Below are positions 24,686 through 33,031 of a stretch of 64,000 nt of DNA, piece after piece. The translations under genes and the position numbers were made by a program. The notes under the pieces were generated by a model, which worked only from the letters and a program-made list of their open reading frames with translations, had not been told where the DNA came from and searched no databases. Position 1 is the first letter of the stretch. Each line of letters opens with the position of its first letter. The stretch lies in contig NZ_JOFL01000008.1 in the NCBI RefSeq assembly GCF_000719265.1, positions 186,001-250,000 on the forward strand, in the 5' to 3' direction. This stretch comes from Streptomyces roseoverticillatus (lineage in GTDB: Bacteria > Actinomycetota > Actinomycetes > Streptomycetales > Streptomycetaceae).

Positions 24686-26113
24686 TCAGCCCGGCACCGC
24701 CGTCACCCGGACCTCGCCGCTCCCCGCGCCCGCCCGTACCCGTACCGTGCCCCGCTCGCCCGCCGGGACGCGCGTCGTGTCCGGCCGGGCCGGGCCCCGT
24801 ACCGTGAGGTGCCAGCCGCGGGGCGCGGGCGGGAGGACGAGTTCCGTGGTGCCGCCCCGCGCCGGGGCGTACGTCAGGCGGTACGTGGCCTGCCGCGGGG
24901 CGTAGGACGCTGTCTTCACCACACCCGCCACCGCCGACGCGTACGGCTCCGCCGTCCGGGACTTGTTCGGCTGGAATCGGCCGTGCTCGTCCATGGCGCA
25001 GTAGCCGCCGCCGTAGCACCACTGCCAGCTCGCCCAGCCCGTCGCGTAGCGGGACATGGAGGTGAGGGCGTCCTCGTAGAAGCGGGCCATATGGGGTAGG
25101 CCGCTGTTGAGCGGGCCCCACTCCCCGATGAAGACGGGGATGCGCATCGCGCGAGGGTAGTGCACGACCGCCGCCTCGTAGGCGGGCAGCCAGCCCGAGG
25201 CCGGGTCGTAGTCGCGGCCGGCTTCCATGGCGGCGTTGTAGAAGTGCGGGGCGTAGACGACCTTGGGGTCGCGGATGCGGCCCAGGCCCGTCGGGACGCC
25301 CTCGCCGGCCGCCGGCGTGGGCTCGATGAACAGCCGGTGGCGGCGGTCGACGCGCCGGATCGCCTCGGCGACGCGCTGGTACATGGGAGTGATCTGCGTG
25401 GACTCGATGCGGCGGGCCGCGTCAGGGATGCTCTCGCCCTCGTGCATCCGGCCCATCGGTTCGTTGATCAGGTCGTAGCCGAACACGGCGGGGTGGTCCG
25501 CGAGCCGCCCCGCGAGGACCTGCCACATGCGGGCCTGGGCGCGGCGCAGGTCGTCGTCCTCGTAGAGGTGCTGGAACGCGGCCTGCACGGCGGGTTCGAA
25601 GTACTCGGCGAACCAGTCGTCGGGGTGGGGGCGGTAGGGCAGGCCGTCGGTGCGGGTGGCCCAGGCGGGGATGCCGCGGTGGCTGCCGAAGGCCGGGCCG
25701 TAGACGTCCTGGTGGGCGTCGATCACGACGCGGATGCGGTGGCGGTGCGCCCGGTCCAGGACGCGTTCGATCTTGCGGAGGTAGCTCTCGCTGTAGTGGC
25801 CCGGCCGCGGCTCCAGGTCGTCCCAGAAGACCGCGAGCCGGGCGAAGTTGAAGCCCTGCGCGGCCATGTCGCGCAAGGAGCGCTCGGTGATGTCCGCGAG
25901 GGCTTCGTCGCCGCGGTGTTCCTTGTCCGCGAGGTTCCAGCCGCGGAGGGTGAGGGTGCGGCCCTGCTCGTCGGTGAGGGGCGGGATACCCGGGCCCGCG
26001 GGGGTGTCCGTACGGGCCTCCGCGGCCGTCCCCGGCGCCAGGAGTGCCAGGACCGCGGCTACGGCGAGGAACGCCGCCTTGCGCAAGCGTCTGTTCGGTG
26101 AGCGCATGATCAT
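24686..26113 (-). CDS. Secreted GH5-family glycoside hydrolase (endoglycoceramidase-like)
   Basis: A 475-residue exported glycosidase: signal peptide (NRRLRKAAFLAVAAVLALLA, then PGTAAEA), a GH5 TIM barrel (LTLRGWNLADKEHRGDE, FNFARLAVFWDDLEP, VVIDAHQDVYGPAFG), acid/base Glu in GYDLINEPMG, nucleophile Glu in VFIGEWGPLNSG, and a C-terminal beta domain (~400-475). These features match endoglycosylceramidase-type enzymes that free glycans from glycosphingolipids; plant or fungal glycolipids would be natural substrates for a soil organism. ATG 26113 has GGAGG six bases upstream. Its leader carries the hairpin at 26133-26150, at or next to the edge of the tnpB element. Confidence 0.87.
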   Translation of the reverse strand: MIMRSPNRRLRKAAFLAVAAVLALLAPGTAAEARTDTPAGPGIPPLTDEQGRTLTLRGWNLADKEHRGDEALADITERSLRDMAAQGFNFARLAVFWDDLEPRPGHYSESYLRKIERVLDRAHRHRIRVVIDAHQDVYGPAFGSHRGIPAWATRTDGLPYRPHPDDWFAEYFEPAVQAAFQHLYEDDDLRRAQARMWQVLAGRLADHPAVFGYDLINEPMGRMHEGESIPDAARRIESTQITPMYQRVAEAIRRVDRRHRLFIEPTPAAGEGVPTGLGRIRDPKVVYAPHFYNAAMEAGRDYDPASGWLPAYEAAVVHYPRAMRIPVFIGEWGPLNSGLPHMARFYEDALTSMSRYATGWASWQWCYGGGYCAMDEHGRFQPNKSRTAEPYASAVAGVVKTASYAPRQATYRLTYAPARGGTTELVLPPAPRGWHLTVRGPARPDTTRVPAGERGTVRVRAGAGSGEVRVTAVPG

Positions 26114-26132
26114 CCGGTACCTCCGAGGAGAC

Positions 26133-26150
26133 CCCCGCCTCGAGGCGGGG
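26133..26150. repeat. Perfect 18-bp palindrome in the GH5 leader / possible element left end
   Basis: CCCCGCCTCGAGGCGGGG is fully self-complementary (9 bp per arm). It is followed on the plus strand by AGGGTCCGAACTCC, resembling the hairpin-plus-tail seen at IS605-group ends. It is also 19 bp upstream of the GH5 start on the minus strand, where it could fold in the mRNA near the Shine-Dalgarno sequence. Confidence 0.6.
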
Positions 26151-26265
26151 AGGGTCCGAACTCCGGCGTAGCGGGTCGAGGAAAGCAGGTCACCCGCCGG
26201 GGCGGATCGATTCCGCAATCAACTTCCCTGCGAAACCCACAAGTTGACGTGATGGCTTGTGAGTC

Positions 26266-27462
26266 ATGATCAGGGGCGTGAAGCGGGCGTTCAAGTACCG
26301 CTTCTATCCGACATCTGAGCAGGCCGCTGAGCTTGCCCGGACGTTCGGGTGCGTGCGCAAGGTCTACAACATGGCGCTCGCCGCCCGTACCGAAGCATGG
26401 GCCAGGGGTGAGCGGATCAGCTACAACGCCACCTCGGCGATGCTGACGGCATGGAAGAAGACAGGGGAGCTGGCCTACCTGTCCGAGGTGTCTTCCGTGC
26501 CGTTGCAACAGTGCCTGCGGCATCTTCAAGGCGCGTTCGTGGCGTTCTGGGAGAAGCGATCCAAGTACCCGCGCTTCAAGTCCCGGAAGAACTCCCGGAG
26601 GTCTGCCGAGTACACCAGCTCGGCGTTTCGGTTTCGGGACGGTCTCCTGCACCTGGCAAAGATGAAGGACCCGCTGGACATCGTATGGTCGCGGCCTCTC
26701 CCCGAGGGGACGCAGCCGACCACGGTGACCGTGTCGCAGGACGCGGCTGGTCGCTGGTTCGTCTCGATGCTGTGTGAGGACCCCGGCGTGAAGCCGCTCC
26801 CCGCCACCGGTACAGCGGTCGGAATCGATGTCGGCCTGGCTCACCTGCTGGCCCTCTCCACAGGGGAGAAGATCGCCAATCCGAGGCACGAACGCCGCGA
26901 CCGCGCCCGTCTCGCCAAGGCGCAGCGGGAACTGTCCCGGAAGGCCAAGGGTAACGGCGCCAATCGGCGTAAAGCCCGGCTGAAGGTCGCGAGGATCCAC
27001 GCCAGGATTAGCGACCGCAGACGGGACCACCTGCACAAACTCACAACCCGGCTCGTGCGTGAAAACCAAACGCTCGTGATCGAGGACCTGACGATACGCA
27101 ACATGGTCAAGAACCGGAGCATGGCCCGCGCCATCAGCGACGCCGCGTGGTCGGGGTTCCGGAGCATGCTGGAATACAAGGCCGCTTGGTACGGGCGGGA
27201 AGTGATCGCGGTGGACCGCTTCTTCCCCTCGTCCAGGCTGTACTCCGCCTGCGGCACCTTGCAGGACAAGATGCCGCTCAGTGTCCGTACCTGGACATGC
27301 GGAAATTGCGGCACGACCCACGACCGGGACGTGAACGCGGCGAAGAGCCTTCGGGCCGCCGGGCTGGCGGTGTCTGTCTGTGGAGCCGGTGTAAGACCTC
27401 AACGGAGAACTCCGGGCAGGCCGTCGGCGACGAAGCAGAAAAACCCGCGGCGCGAGCCGTAG
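26266..27462 (+). CDS. tnpB: TnpB RNA-guided nuclease of IS605-group element
   Basis: A 398-residue TnpB (the transposon ancestor of Cas12). The N-terminal helix-turn region (FKYRFYPTSEQAAELARTFG) and OrfB_IS605 domain are present, and the RuvC triad looks intact: Asp188 (VGIDVGLAHLLALS), Glu273 (LVIEDLTIRNM) and the Asp pair 353/355 (THDRDVNAAKSL). The zinc finger should be CxxC...CxxC; here the second pair is kept (Cys345, Cys348) but the first is YSAC, so the first Cys is Tyr326 (TAC instead of TGC). TnpB cuts DNA chosen by an RNA made from the element's right end. Codon use is near the host's, with somewhat lower GC. Confidence 0.92.
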   Translation: MIRGVKRAFKYRFYPTSEQAAELARTFGCVRKVYNMALAARTEAWARGERISYNATSAMLTAWKKTGELAYLSEVSSVPLQQCLRHLQGAFVAFWEKRSKYPRFKSRKNSRRSAEYTSSAFRFRDGLLHLAKMKDPLDIVWSRPLPEGTQPTTVTVSQDAAGRWFVSMLCEDPGVKPLPATGTAVGIDVGLAHLLALSTGEKIANPRHERRDRARLAKAQRELSRKAKGNGANRRKARLKVARIHARISDRRRDHLHKLTTRLVRENQTLVIEDLTIRNMVKNRSMARAISDAAWSGFRSMLEYKAAWYGREVIAVDRFFPSSRLYSACGTLQDKMPLSVRTWTCGNCGTTHDRDVNAAKSLRAAGLAVSVCGAGVRPQRRTPGRPSATKQKNPRREP

Positions 27463-27464
27463 GA

Positions 27465-27487
27465 TTCTCCCTCGTTTTGAGGGAGAA
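27465..27487 (+). ncRNA. Right-end hairpin, predicted 3' part of the TnpB guide RNA (omega/reRNA)
   Basis: TTCTCCCTC-GTTTT-GAGGGAGAA forms a perfect 9-bp stem with a 5-nt loop 3 bp after the tnpB stop. In characterised IS605 elements the guide RNA scaffold covers the tnpB 3' end and this hairpin, and the guide is read from the flanking DNA. If so, the guide here would begin near 27496, within the 3' end of the MDR oxidoreductase gene. Only the hairpin is seen; the RNA is inferred. Confidence 0.5.
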
Positions 27488-27491
27488 GAAG

Positions 27492-28454
27492 TCAAACCGT
27501 GAGGACCACCTTGCCGAACAGGTCGCCACCGGCCATCTTCGCAAGCCCCTCGCGGGCCCGGTCCAGCGGCAGGACGGAGTCGATGACGGGCCGTACGCCG
27601 CGCGCCGCGCAGAAGCTCAGCAGGTCCGCCAGCTCCTCCTTGGAGCCCATGGTCGAGCCGACGACCTTCAGCTCCAGGAAGAAGATGCGGTTGAGCTCGG
27701 CGGCCGGCGGGTTCGGGCCGCTGGTCGCACCGGAGATCACGAGGGTGCCGCCGGGCCTGAGGGACTTGACCGAGTGCGACCACGTCGCGGCGCCGACCGT
27801 CTCGATGACGGCGTCGACCCGGTGCGGCAGCCGCGCCCCCGGCTCGAACGCCTCCTCGGCGCCGAGCTCCATGGCTCGCTCGCGCTTGGCCGCGTCCCGG
27901 CTGGTCGTGAAGACCCGCAGGCCGGCCGCGGCGCCGAGGGCGATCGCGGCGGTGGCGACGCCCCCGCCGGCGCCCTGCACGAGGATGCTCTGGCCGGGGC
28001 GCACGCCGGCGTTGGTGAACAGCATGCGGTACGCGGTGAGCCACGCGGTCGGCATGCAGGCCGCTTCCTCGTAGCTGAGCTCCTTGGGCTTGGGCAGCAC
28101 GTTCCACGCGGGGACGGCGACGCGCTCGGCGAAGGTGCCCTGGTAGCGCTCGGTGAGGATGGAGCGCGGCTCGAGCGGGCCCACGCCGTGGCCGGTCTGG
28201 CCGATGACGGAGTGGACGACGACATCGTTGCCGTACTCGTCGACGCCGGCCGCGTCGCAGCCGAGGATCATCGGCAGAGCCTCTTCGCCGAGCCCGACGC
28301 CGCGCAGCGACCACAGGTCGTGGTGGTTGAGGGAGGCCGCCTTGACGTGGACGACGGTCCAGCCGGGGGGCGCCTCCGGCTCGGGGCGCTGCCCCAACTC
28401 GAGTCCGTCGAGCGGCTGGTCACGGTCGATGCGTGCGGCGTAGGCGGCGAACAT
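27492..28454 (-). CDS. Zinc-type/quinone oxidoreductase of the MDR superfamily
   Basis: A 320-residue medium-chain dehydrogenase/reductase: GroES-like N-domain (VVHVKAASLNHHDLWSLRG, ILGCDAAGVDEYG) and Rossmann domain with SILVQGAGGGVATAAIALG, then RPGGTLVISGATSG. The catalytic-zinc Cys-His set is incomplete, so a quinone-oxidoreductase or enoyl-reductase-like NADPH enzyme is more likely than a classic alcohol dehydrogenase. The C-terminus DLFGKVVLTV is the normal end for the family, yet the stop codon coincides with the tnpB right-end sequence, so insertion happened exactly at the gene's end. No clear Shine-Dalgarno sequence was seen before ATG 28454. Confidence 0.87.
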   Translation of the reverse strand: MFAAYAARIDRDQPLDGLELGQRPEPEAPPGWTVVHVKAASLNHHDLWSLRGVGLGEEALPMILGCDAAGVDEYGNDVVVHSVIGQTGHGVGPLEPRSILTERYQGTFAERVAVPAWNVLPKPKELSYEEAACMPTAWLTAYRMLFTNAGVRPGQSILVQGAGGGVATAAIALGAAAGLRVFTTSRDAAKRERAMELGAEEAFEPGARLPHRVDAVIETVGAATWSHSVKSLRPGGTLVISGATSGPNPPAAELNRIFFLELKVVGSTMGSKEELADLLSFCAARGVRPVIDSVLPLDRAREGLAKMAGGDLFGKVVLTV

Positions 28455-28661
28455 GGTCCGAACCTAACCCCGCCGCCTGCCGGGCGGAACCTCGCCGTGG
28501 TGTGACACGCGCCGCGCCGCGCCCTTGCGTCCAGACGCCCCTGTCGCAACAGCCGTATCCGCGGCGGAGCCCGCGCCTCCTCATTGACCGGGCGTGAGGG
28601 CCGGGGGTTGGCTTCAGTTGGCCCCGTGCCACCCGGTGCGGGCGCTCACCGAGGGGGAAGC

Positions 28662-30104
28662 ATGCGTCATCCGACAAGCAACGCAACGATGCGGCGGAAC
28701 AGACGGGTCAGGCTGATCAGACGGGTGGGACGGGGCGCTGTCGTCGGCGCCTTACTGGGCGGCTGCGTCGCTGTGCTGCCCGTCCTCCCCGCAGCCGCAG
28801 CCGGCAACGCCGTCGGCGTCCGCCCGGCCCCGCCCCGCACCGAGCGCGTCAGCGTCGCGAGCGACGGCACCCAGGCGGACGCGGAGTCGTGGGGCACGTC
28901 GCTCAGCGCCGACGGCCGGTACGCCGTCTTCGCCTCCCGGGCCGGCAACCTCGTGTCCGGCGCCGGCGCCGGGGCCGGCGGCCACGTCTTCGTACGGGAC
29001 CTGCGGACCGGCAGGACCGAGCTGATCAGCGCGGCGAGCGACGGCACCCCGGCCGCCACGGGGGCCTCGTCGCCGTCGCTCAGCGGCGACGGCCGGTACG
29101 TCGTCTTCGACTCGGGGGCCGACCTCGCCCCGGGCAGCAACCCGGCCGGCTCCGACGTCTTCCTCCGCGACCGCCGCACCGGGCGGACCGAGGTGCTCGT
29201 GAAGAACCGCACCGCCGGGACCGGCTCCAACCACTCGCCGGCCATCAGCACGAACGGCCGCTACGTCGCCTTCGTCTCCGCCCGCGACGACCTCGTGCCC
29301 GGCGACACCAACCAGCGGGAGGACGTCTTCGTCCTCGACCGGTTGCGCGGCACCACGCGGCGGGTGAGCGTCGCGAGCGACGGCACCGAGGCCGACGGCA
29401 TGTCCGGCTACCCGGTGATCAGCGCGGACGGCGGCCGGATCGGCTTCCGGACGGCGGCCGGCAACCTGGTCCCGGGCACGTCGCGGAAGCCCGCCACGAC
29501 ACAGCGGACCGCCGAGCCGCCGAAGCCCGCCGGGGGACTCGCCCGGCCCGGCCTCTACGGCTTCTACGTGCACGACCTGCGCACCGGCCGCACCGAGCGG
29601 GCCGCCGAGACCTACGACGGCCTGCCCGCGCTGGTCACCGGCGGCACCGGCCTCAGCCCCGACGGCCGCTACGCCCTCTTCTCCAGCCCCGAGCGGGTGG
29701 CGGAGGACGACACCAACGGCGCCCAGGACGTCTACGCCAAGGACCTGCAGACGGGCGCCACCCGGCGCCTGAGCCTCGCGGCCGACGGCTCCCAGGCGAA
29801 CGGCAGCTCGTACGGCACGGCCATGAGCGCCGACGACCAGCGCGTGTTCTTCGCCTCCGACGCCGGCAACCTGGTGCCCGGCGACACCAACGACCGGCAG
29901 GACGTCTTCGTACGGGACCTCCGGACCGGCGCCGTGGAGCGGCTCAACGTCGCCGCGGACGGGACCCAGGACAACGGGAACGCGGGCGAGGTCCGGACCG
30001 ACCTGCTGGGCCGGACCGCCGTCTTCAACAGCTGGGGCAGCAACCTGGTCCCCGGCGACACCAACAACACCGGGGACGTCTTCGTACGGCGAGTCGCCCC
30101 GTAG
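28662..30104 (+). CDS. Secreted seven-repeat beta-propeller protein (PD40/TolB-like)
   Basis: A 480-residue exported protein. After a twin-Arg-containing signal sequence (RRNRRVRLIRRVGRGAVVG, Ala-rich core ending PAAAAG), the rest is seven copies of a ~55-65-residue unit: a line like LSADGRYAVFAS, then NLVPGDTNxxxDVFVRDLRTGRTERV. Seven units suggest a closed seven-bladed propeller made of PD40/WD40-like strands. The Asp/Asn-rich PGDTN loops may bind calcium. Ligand or partner is unknown; no protease or transporter domain is attached. GGGGGAAG lies just before ATG 28662; a second in-frame ATG is at 28689. It ends at a strong terminator. Confidence 0.85.
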   Translation: MRHPTSNATMRRNRRVRLIRRVGRGAVVGALLGGCVAVLPVLPAAAAGNAVGVRPAPPRTERVSVASDGTQADAESWGTSLSADGRYAVFASRAGNLVSGAGAGAGGHVFVRDLRTGRTELISAASDGTPAATGASSPSLSGDGRYVVFDSGADLAPGSNPAGSDVFLRDRRTGRTEVLVKNRTAGTGSNHSPAISTNGRYVAFVSARDDLVPGDTNQREDVFVLDRLRGTTRRVSVASDGTEADGMSGYPVISADGGRIGFRTAAGNLVPGTSRKPATTQRTAEPPKPAGGLARPGLYGFYVHDLRTGRTERAAETYDGLPALVTGGTGLSPDGRYALFSSPERVAEDDTNGAQDVYAKDLQTGATRRLSLAADGSQANGSSYGTAMSADDQRVFFASDAGNLVPGDTNDRQDVFVRDLRTGAVERLNVAADGTQDNGNAGEVRTDLLGRTAVFNSWGSNLVPGDTNNTGDVFVRRVAP

Positions 30105-30115
30105 GCGGAAAAAGC

Positions 30116-30148
30116 CGGCGGGCCGGACCATACCGGTCCGGCCCGCCG
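30116..30148. terminator. Bidirectional hairpin terminator
   Basis: A perfect 14-bp stem (CGGCGGGCCGGACC / GGTCCGGCCCGCCG), loop 5 nt, preceded by GGAAAAAG. It lies between the convergent propeller gene and malic enzyme gene. Confidence 0.85.
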
Positions 30149-30186
30149 TATCACCGCAGGGCAGCGGGGATCATCGCGTCAGCGCG

Positions 30187-31398
30187 TCAGCGCCGCGCCA
30201 CGCCCTCCGCCCGGGCGGCGGCCGCGACGGCGGCGGTGACCGCCGGGGCGACCCGCTCGTCGAACGGCGACGGGATGACGCACTCGGCGCTCAGCTCGTC
30301 CGCGACGACCGCGGCCAGCGCCTCGGCGGCGGCGAGCTTCATGCCCTCGGTGATGCGGGAGGCCCGCACCTGGAGGGCGCCCGCGAAGATGCCGGGGAAG
30401 GCCAGGACGTTGTTGATCTGGTTCGGGTAGTCGCTGCGGCCGGTCGCGACGACGGCCGCGTACTTCTGCGCGACGTCCGGGTGGATCTCCGGGGTGGGGT
30501 TGGCCATGGCGAAGATCAGCGCGTTCTTCGCCATGGTGGCCACCGCCTCCTCGGGCACGGTGCCGCCCGAGACGCCGATGAACACGTCCGCGCCGTCCAG
30601 CGCGGCGGCCAGGGTGCCCGAGAGGCCGGCCTTGTTCGTGAAGCCGGCGAGGTCGCGCTTGACGTCCGTGAGGTCCTCGCGGACGGCCGAGACGACGCCC
30701 TTGCGGTCGCAGACGGCGACGTCGCCGATGCCCGCCTCCACCAGGATCCGGGCGATCGCGACGCCGGCCGCGCCCGCGCCCGAGATCACGGCGCGCAGCT
30801 CGCCCAGCGACCGGCCGGTGAGCTTGGCGGCGTTGCGCAGGGCGGCGAGGGTGACGACCGCGGTGCCGTGCTGGTCGTCGTGGAAGACGGGGATGTCCAC
30901 GCGCTCCTGGAGCTTGCGCTCGACCTCGAAGCAGCGCGGAGCGGAGATGTCCTCCAGGTTGATGCCGCCGAAGGAGGGCGCGAGGCGCGCGACGGTCTCG
31001 ACGATCTCGTCGACGCCGCGGCAGTCGAGGGCGATGGGGACGGCGTCCACGCCGCCGAACTGCTTGAAGAGGATGGCCTTGCCCTCCATCACGGGCAAGG
31101 ACGCCTCGGCGCCGATGTCACCGAGCCCGAGCACGGCGCTGCCGTCCGTGACCACGGCGACGACCTGGGACTTCCAGGTGTAGTCGTGGACGAGCTCCGG
31201 GTGCTCCGCGATGGCGCTGCACACCTTTGCCACACCGGGCGTGTAGGCGAGGGACAGGTCGTCCCGGTCGCGCACGGGCACCGTCGCCCGGATCTCCATC
31301 TTGCCGCCACGGTGCAGCGCAAAGGCCGGATCGAAGAACTCGCCATGAGTGTCGTCCGGACCGCTGTCGCTGCGAGGATTCACGATCTCCGCTGCCAC
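30187..31398 (-). CDS. NAD(P)-dependent malic enzyme
   Basis: A 403-residue decarboxylating malate dehydrogenase (malate to pyruvate, CO2 and NAD(P)H). The N-domain has [15 protein letters not shown] and [12 protein letters not shown]; metal and substrate residues fall in [17 protein letters not shown]; the nucleotide fold is [16 protein letters not shown]. This short bacterial form lacks the phosphotransacetylase-like tail of long malic enzymes. GTG 31398 follows AAAGGGG by 9 nt and starts [12 protein letters not shown]; an ATG 153 bp earlier gives an unsupported extension. In Streptomyces malic enzymes feed NADPH and acetyl-CoA to lipid and polyketide synthesis. Coenzyme preference cannot be read with certainty. 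Confidence 0.93.
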   Translation of the reverse strand: MAAEIVNPRSDSGPDDTHGEFFDPAFALHRGGKMEIRATVPVRDRDDLSLAYTPGVAKVCSAIAEHPELVHDYTWKSQVVAVVTDGSAVLGLGDIGAEASLPVMEGKAILFKQFGGVDAVPIALDCRGVDEIVETVARLAPSFGGINLEDISAPRCFEVERKLQERVDIPVFHDDQHGTAVVTLAALRNAAKLTGRSLGELRAVISGAGAAGVAIARILVEAGIGDVAVCDRKGVVSAVREDLTDVKRDLAGFTNKAGLSGTLAAALDGADVFIGVSGGTVPEEAVATMAKNALIFAMANPTPEIHPDVAQKYAAVVATGRSDYPNQINNVLAFPGIFAGALQVRASRITEGMKLAAAEALAAVVADELSAECVIPSPFDERVAPAVTAAVAAAARAEGVARR

Positions 31399-32022
31399 TG
31401 TATTTGACCCCTTTGTCGAATGTCCGTCGAGGGTAGCCGCCCTGGGTTGCGGGGCGGGTCGGTCTCCGGATCCGTGTCCGGCCATCGAGATGACCTCCGT
31501 GCGTGGGGTTGGTGCCGCACGGTACGGATCCGTATGCCGGGCGCGCCGCACACGCGCCCTGGGCCCCTGGTACGGGGTGTGGCTGGTCTTTCTATCAAAT
31601 GAGCACTACGGCCTACGAGTGAGTTCCCGCTGACTTGCCGCGGCGCGGTTCAGCGCAGTCGCAAGGGCAGGTCAGAACGGTGTCAACTGGGTGGATAAGT
31701 CCACGGAGTGAGACAGAGGGTGCGTGAGATACATCTCGCACCGGCGGCCGACAGAAGAGGAACTCATGAGTCCGGTAGTCCTGGCCGAGCTGGTACCGGC
31801 CTGATGCGGCACGGGGATCGCCCGTTATCCGATTTTGACATAGCGACCCCCCCGAATGGTGCAGTCCGGATGGCAAGATGCCCCAATCGCACGAGGTCGC
31901 GACATCCAAGGGCGTGTGCTCTGCCCCTCGTGCGTCATCAGCGTTTTCCTGTGTTTGTTCCGTGTTTGCTCCGTGTCCGTCCCGACGGCCGGCCACCCCC
32001 TCACCCGCAGGAGGAACCAGCA
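31399..32022. other. 624-bp intergenic region (divergent promoters; possible 12-codon leader)
   Basis: The gap between malic enzyme and the ABC-transporter operon is less GC-rich than its surroundings. A TTGACA hexamer lies at 31835-31840 but I see no good -10 partner. A 12-codon frame at 31766-31804 (ATG to TGA, peptide MSPVVLAELVPA) has GAGG six bases upstream and might be a leader peptide. At 31949-31983, TCCGTGT is repeated three times shortly before the Shine-Dalgarno AGGAGG of the binding-protein gene. No longer gene is supported. Confidence 0.4.
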
Positions 32023-32988
32023 ATGACCGCAAGCACCACCCCTCGCACGGCTGCCGCCAGGAGTCGTTTGGCCGCGGCCGGCGCGATCGCGGTCGCCGGC
32101 GCCCTGCTGCTCACCGGCTGTGGCGATCAGCGCGACAAGACCGGCAACGAGGCCGGTCCGAGCGCCCAGGGCTCGAAGGCCCCCCTCTTCGACAAGCTGC
32201 CGAAGAGGATCCAGGACTCCGGCGTCATCAAGGTGGGCTCGGACATCGCCTACCCGCCGGTGGAGTTCAAGAAGGACGGCAAGGTCGTCGGACTCGACCC
32301 GGACGTCGCCGCGGCCATGGGCAAGGAGCTGGGGGTGCGGTTCGAGTTCAACAACGGCACCTTCGACGCCCTGCTCACGGGCCTGCGCTCGAAGCGGTAC
32401 GACATGGCGATGTCCGCCATGACGGACACGAAGGACCGCCAGGAGGGCGTCGACTCCAAGACCGGCAAGAAGGTCACCGACGGCGTCGACTTCGTGGACT
32501 ACTTCAACGCCGGCGTCTCGCTCTACACCAAGAAGGGCGACACCAAGGGCATCGCCGGCTGGGACGACCTCTGCGGCAAGAAGGTCGCGGTGCAGCGCGG
32601 CACGGTCTCCGACGACCTGGCCAAATCCCAGTCCGAGAAGTGCGAGAAGGACGACAAGGACAAGATCAGCATCGAGGCCTTCGACACCGACCTGGAGGCC
32701 CAGACCCGGCTGAAGGCCGGTGGCGTGGAGGCCGTCTCCAGCGACTTCCCCGTCGCCGCCTACGCGGTGAAGACCTCGGGCGGCGGCAATGACTTCGAGG
32801 TCGTCGGCGATCAGGTGGAGGCCGCTCCGTACGGCATCGCCGTCAGCAAGGAGAACACCCAGCTGAGGGACGCGCTCAAGGCGGCCCTCGACGCGATCAT
32901 CAAGAACGGTGCGTACGACAAGGTCATGAAGACCTGGGGCGTCGAGGCCGGCGCCGCCAAGGAAGCCAAGGTCAACGGCGGTTCCTGA
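32023..32988 (+). CDS. Amino-acid ABC transporter substrate-binding lipoprotein
   Basis: A 321-residue SBP_bac_3 protein. A lipoprotein signal peptide ends LLLTGCGD with acylated Cys33; the mature part has VIKVGSDIAYPPVEFKKDG, VGLDPDVAAAMGKELG, FDALLTGLRSKRYDMAMSAM and a normal two-lobe layout, typical of polar amino-acid (Glu/Gln/Arg/His-type) binding proteins. AGGAGG is 10 nt before ATG 32023. It heads a three-gene operon with permease (43 bp later) and ATPase. From memory the same set sits next to malic enzyme in S. coelicolor. The exact amino acid is not predictable. Confidence 0.92.
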   Translation: MTASTTPRTAAARSRLAAAGAIAVAGALLLTGCGDQRDKTGNEAGPSAQGSKAPLFDKLPKRIQDSGVIKVGSDIAYPPVEFKKDGKVVGLDPDVAAAMGKELGVRFEFNNGTFDALLTGLRSKRYDMAMSAMTDTKDRQEGVDSKTGKKVTDGVDFVDYFNAGVSLYTKKGDTKGIAGWDDLCGKKVAVQRGTVSDDLAKSQSEKCEKDDKDKISIEAFDTDLEAQTRLKAGGVEAVSSDFPVAAYAVKTSGGGNDFEVVGDQVEAAPYGIAVSKENTQLRDALKAALDAIIKNGAYDKVMKTWGVEAGAAKEAKVNGGS

Positions 32989-33031
32989 CCCCTCTCCCTC
33001 CCCTCGTACGGACGCTGAAAGGCCATACCCC

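Larger units (their letters stand above)
26133..27495 (+). mobile_element. IS200/IS605-type element carrying tnpB only
   Basis: A tnpB gene without tnpA. The right side ends in a 9-bp hairpin (27465-27487) followed by GAAGTCAA, the usual subterminal structure of IS605-group right ends. The left boundary is uncertain: a perfect 18-bp palindrome lies at 26133-26150 and a CACAAG/CTTGTG hairpin at 26238-26261; either may belong to the left end. No target duplication is expected for this group. The element fills the gap between the GH5 leader and the last codon of the MDR oxidoreductase gene, whose TGA (27492-27494) lies in the right-end sequence. Without tnpA it can move only if a related TnpA acts in trans. 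Confidence 0.7.

Noticed and set aside
31804..32022. N-terminal extension of the binding lipoprotein from an in-frame ATG at 31804
   Set aside because: The extension has no family similarity and would bury the lipoprotein signal peptide; AGGAGG before ATG 32023 fixes the start.
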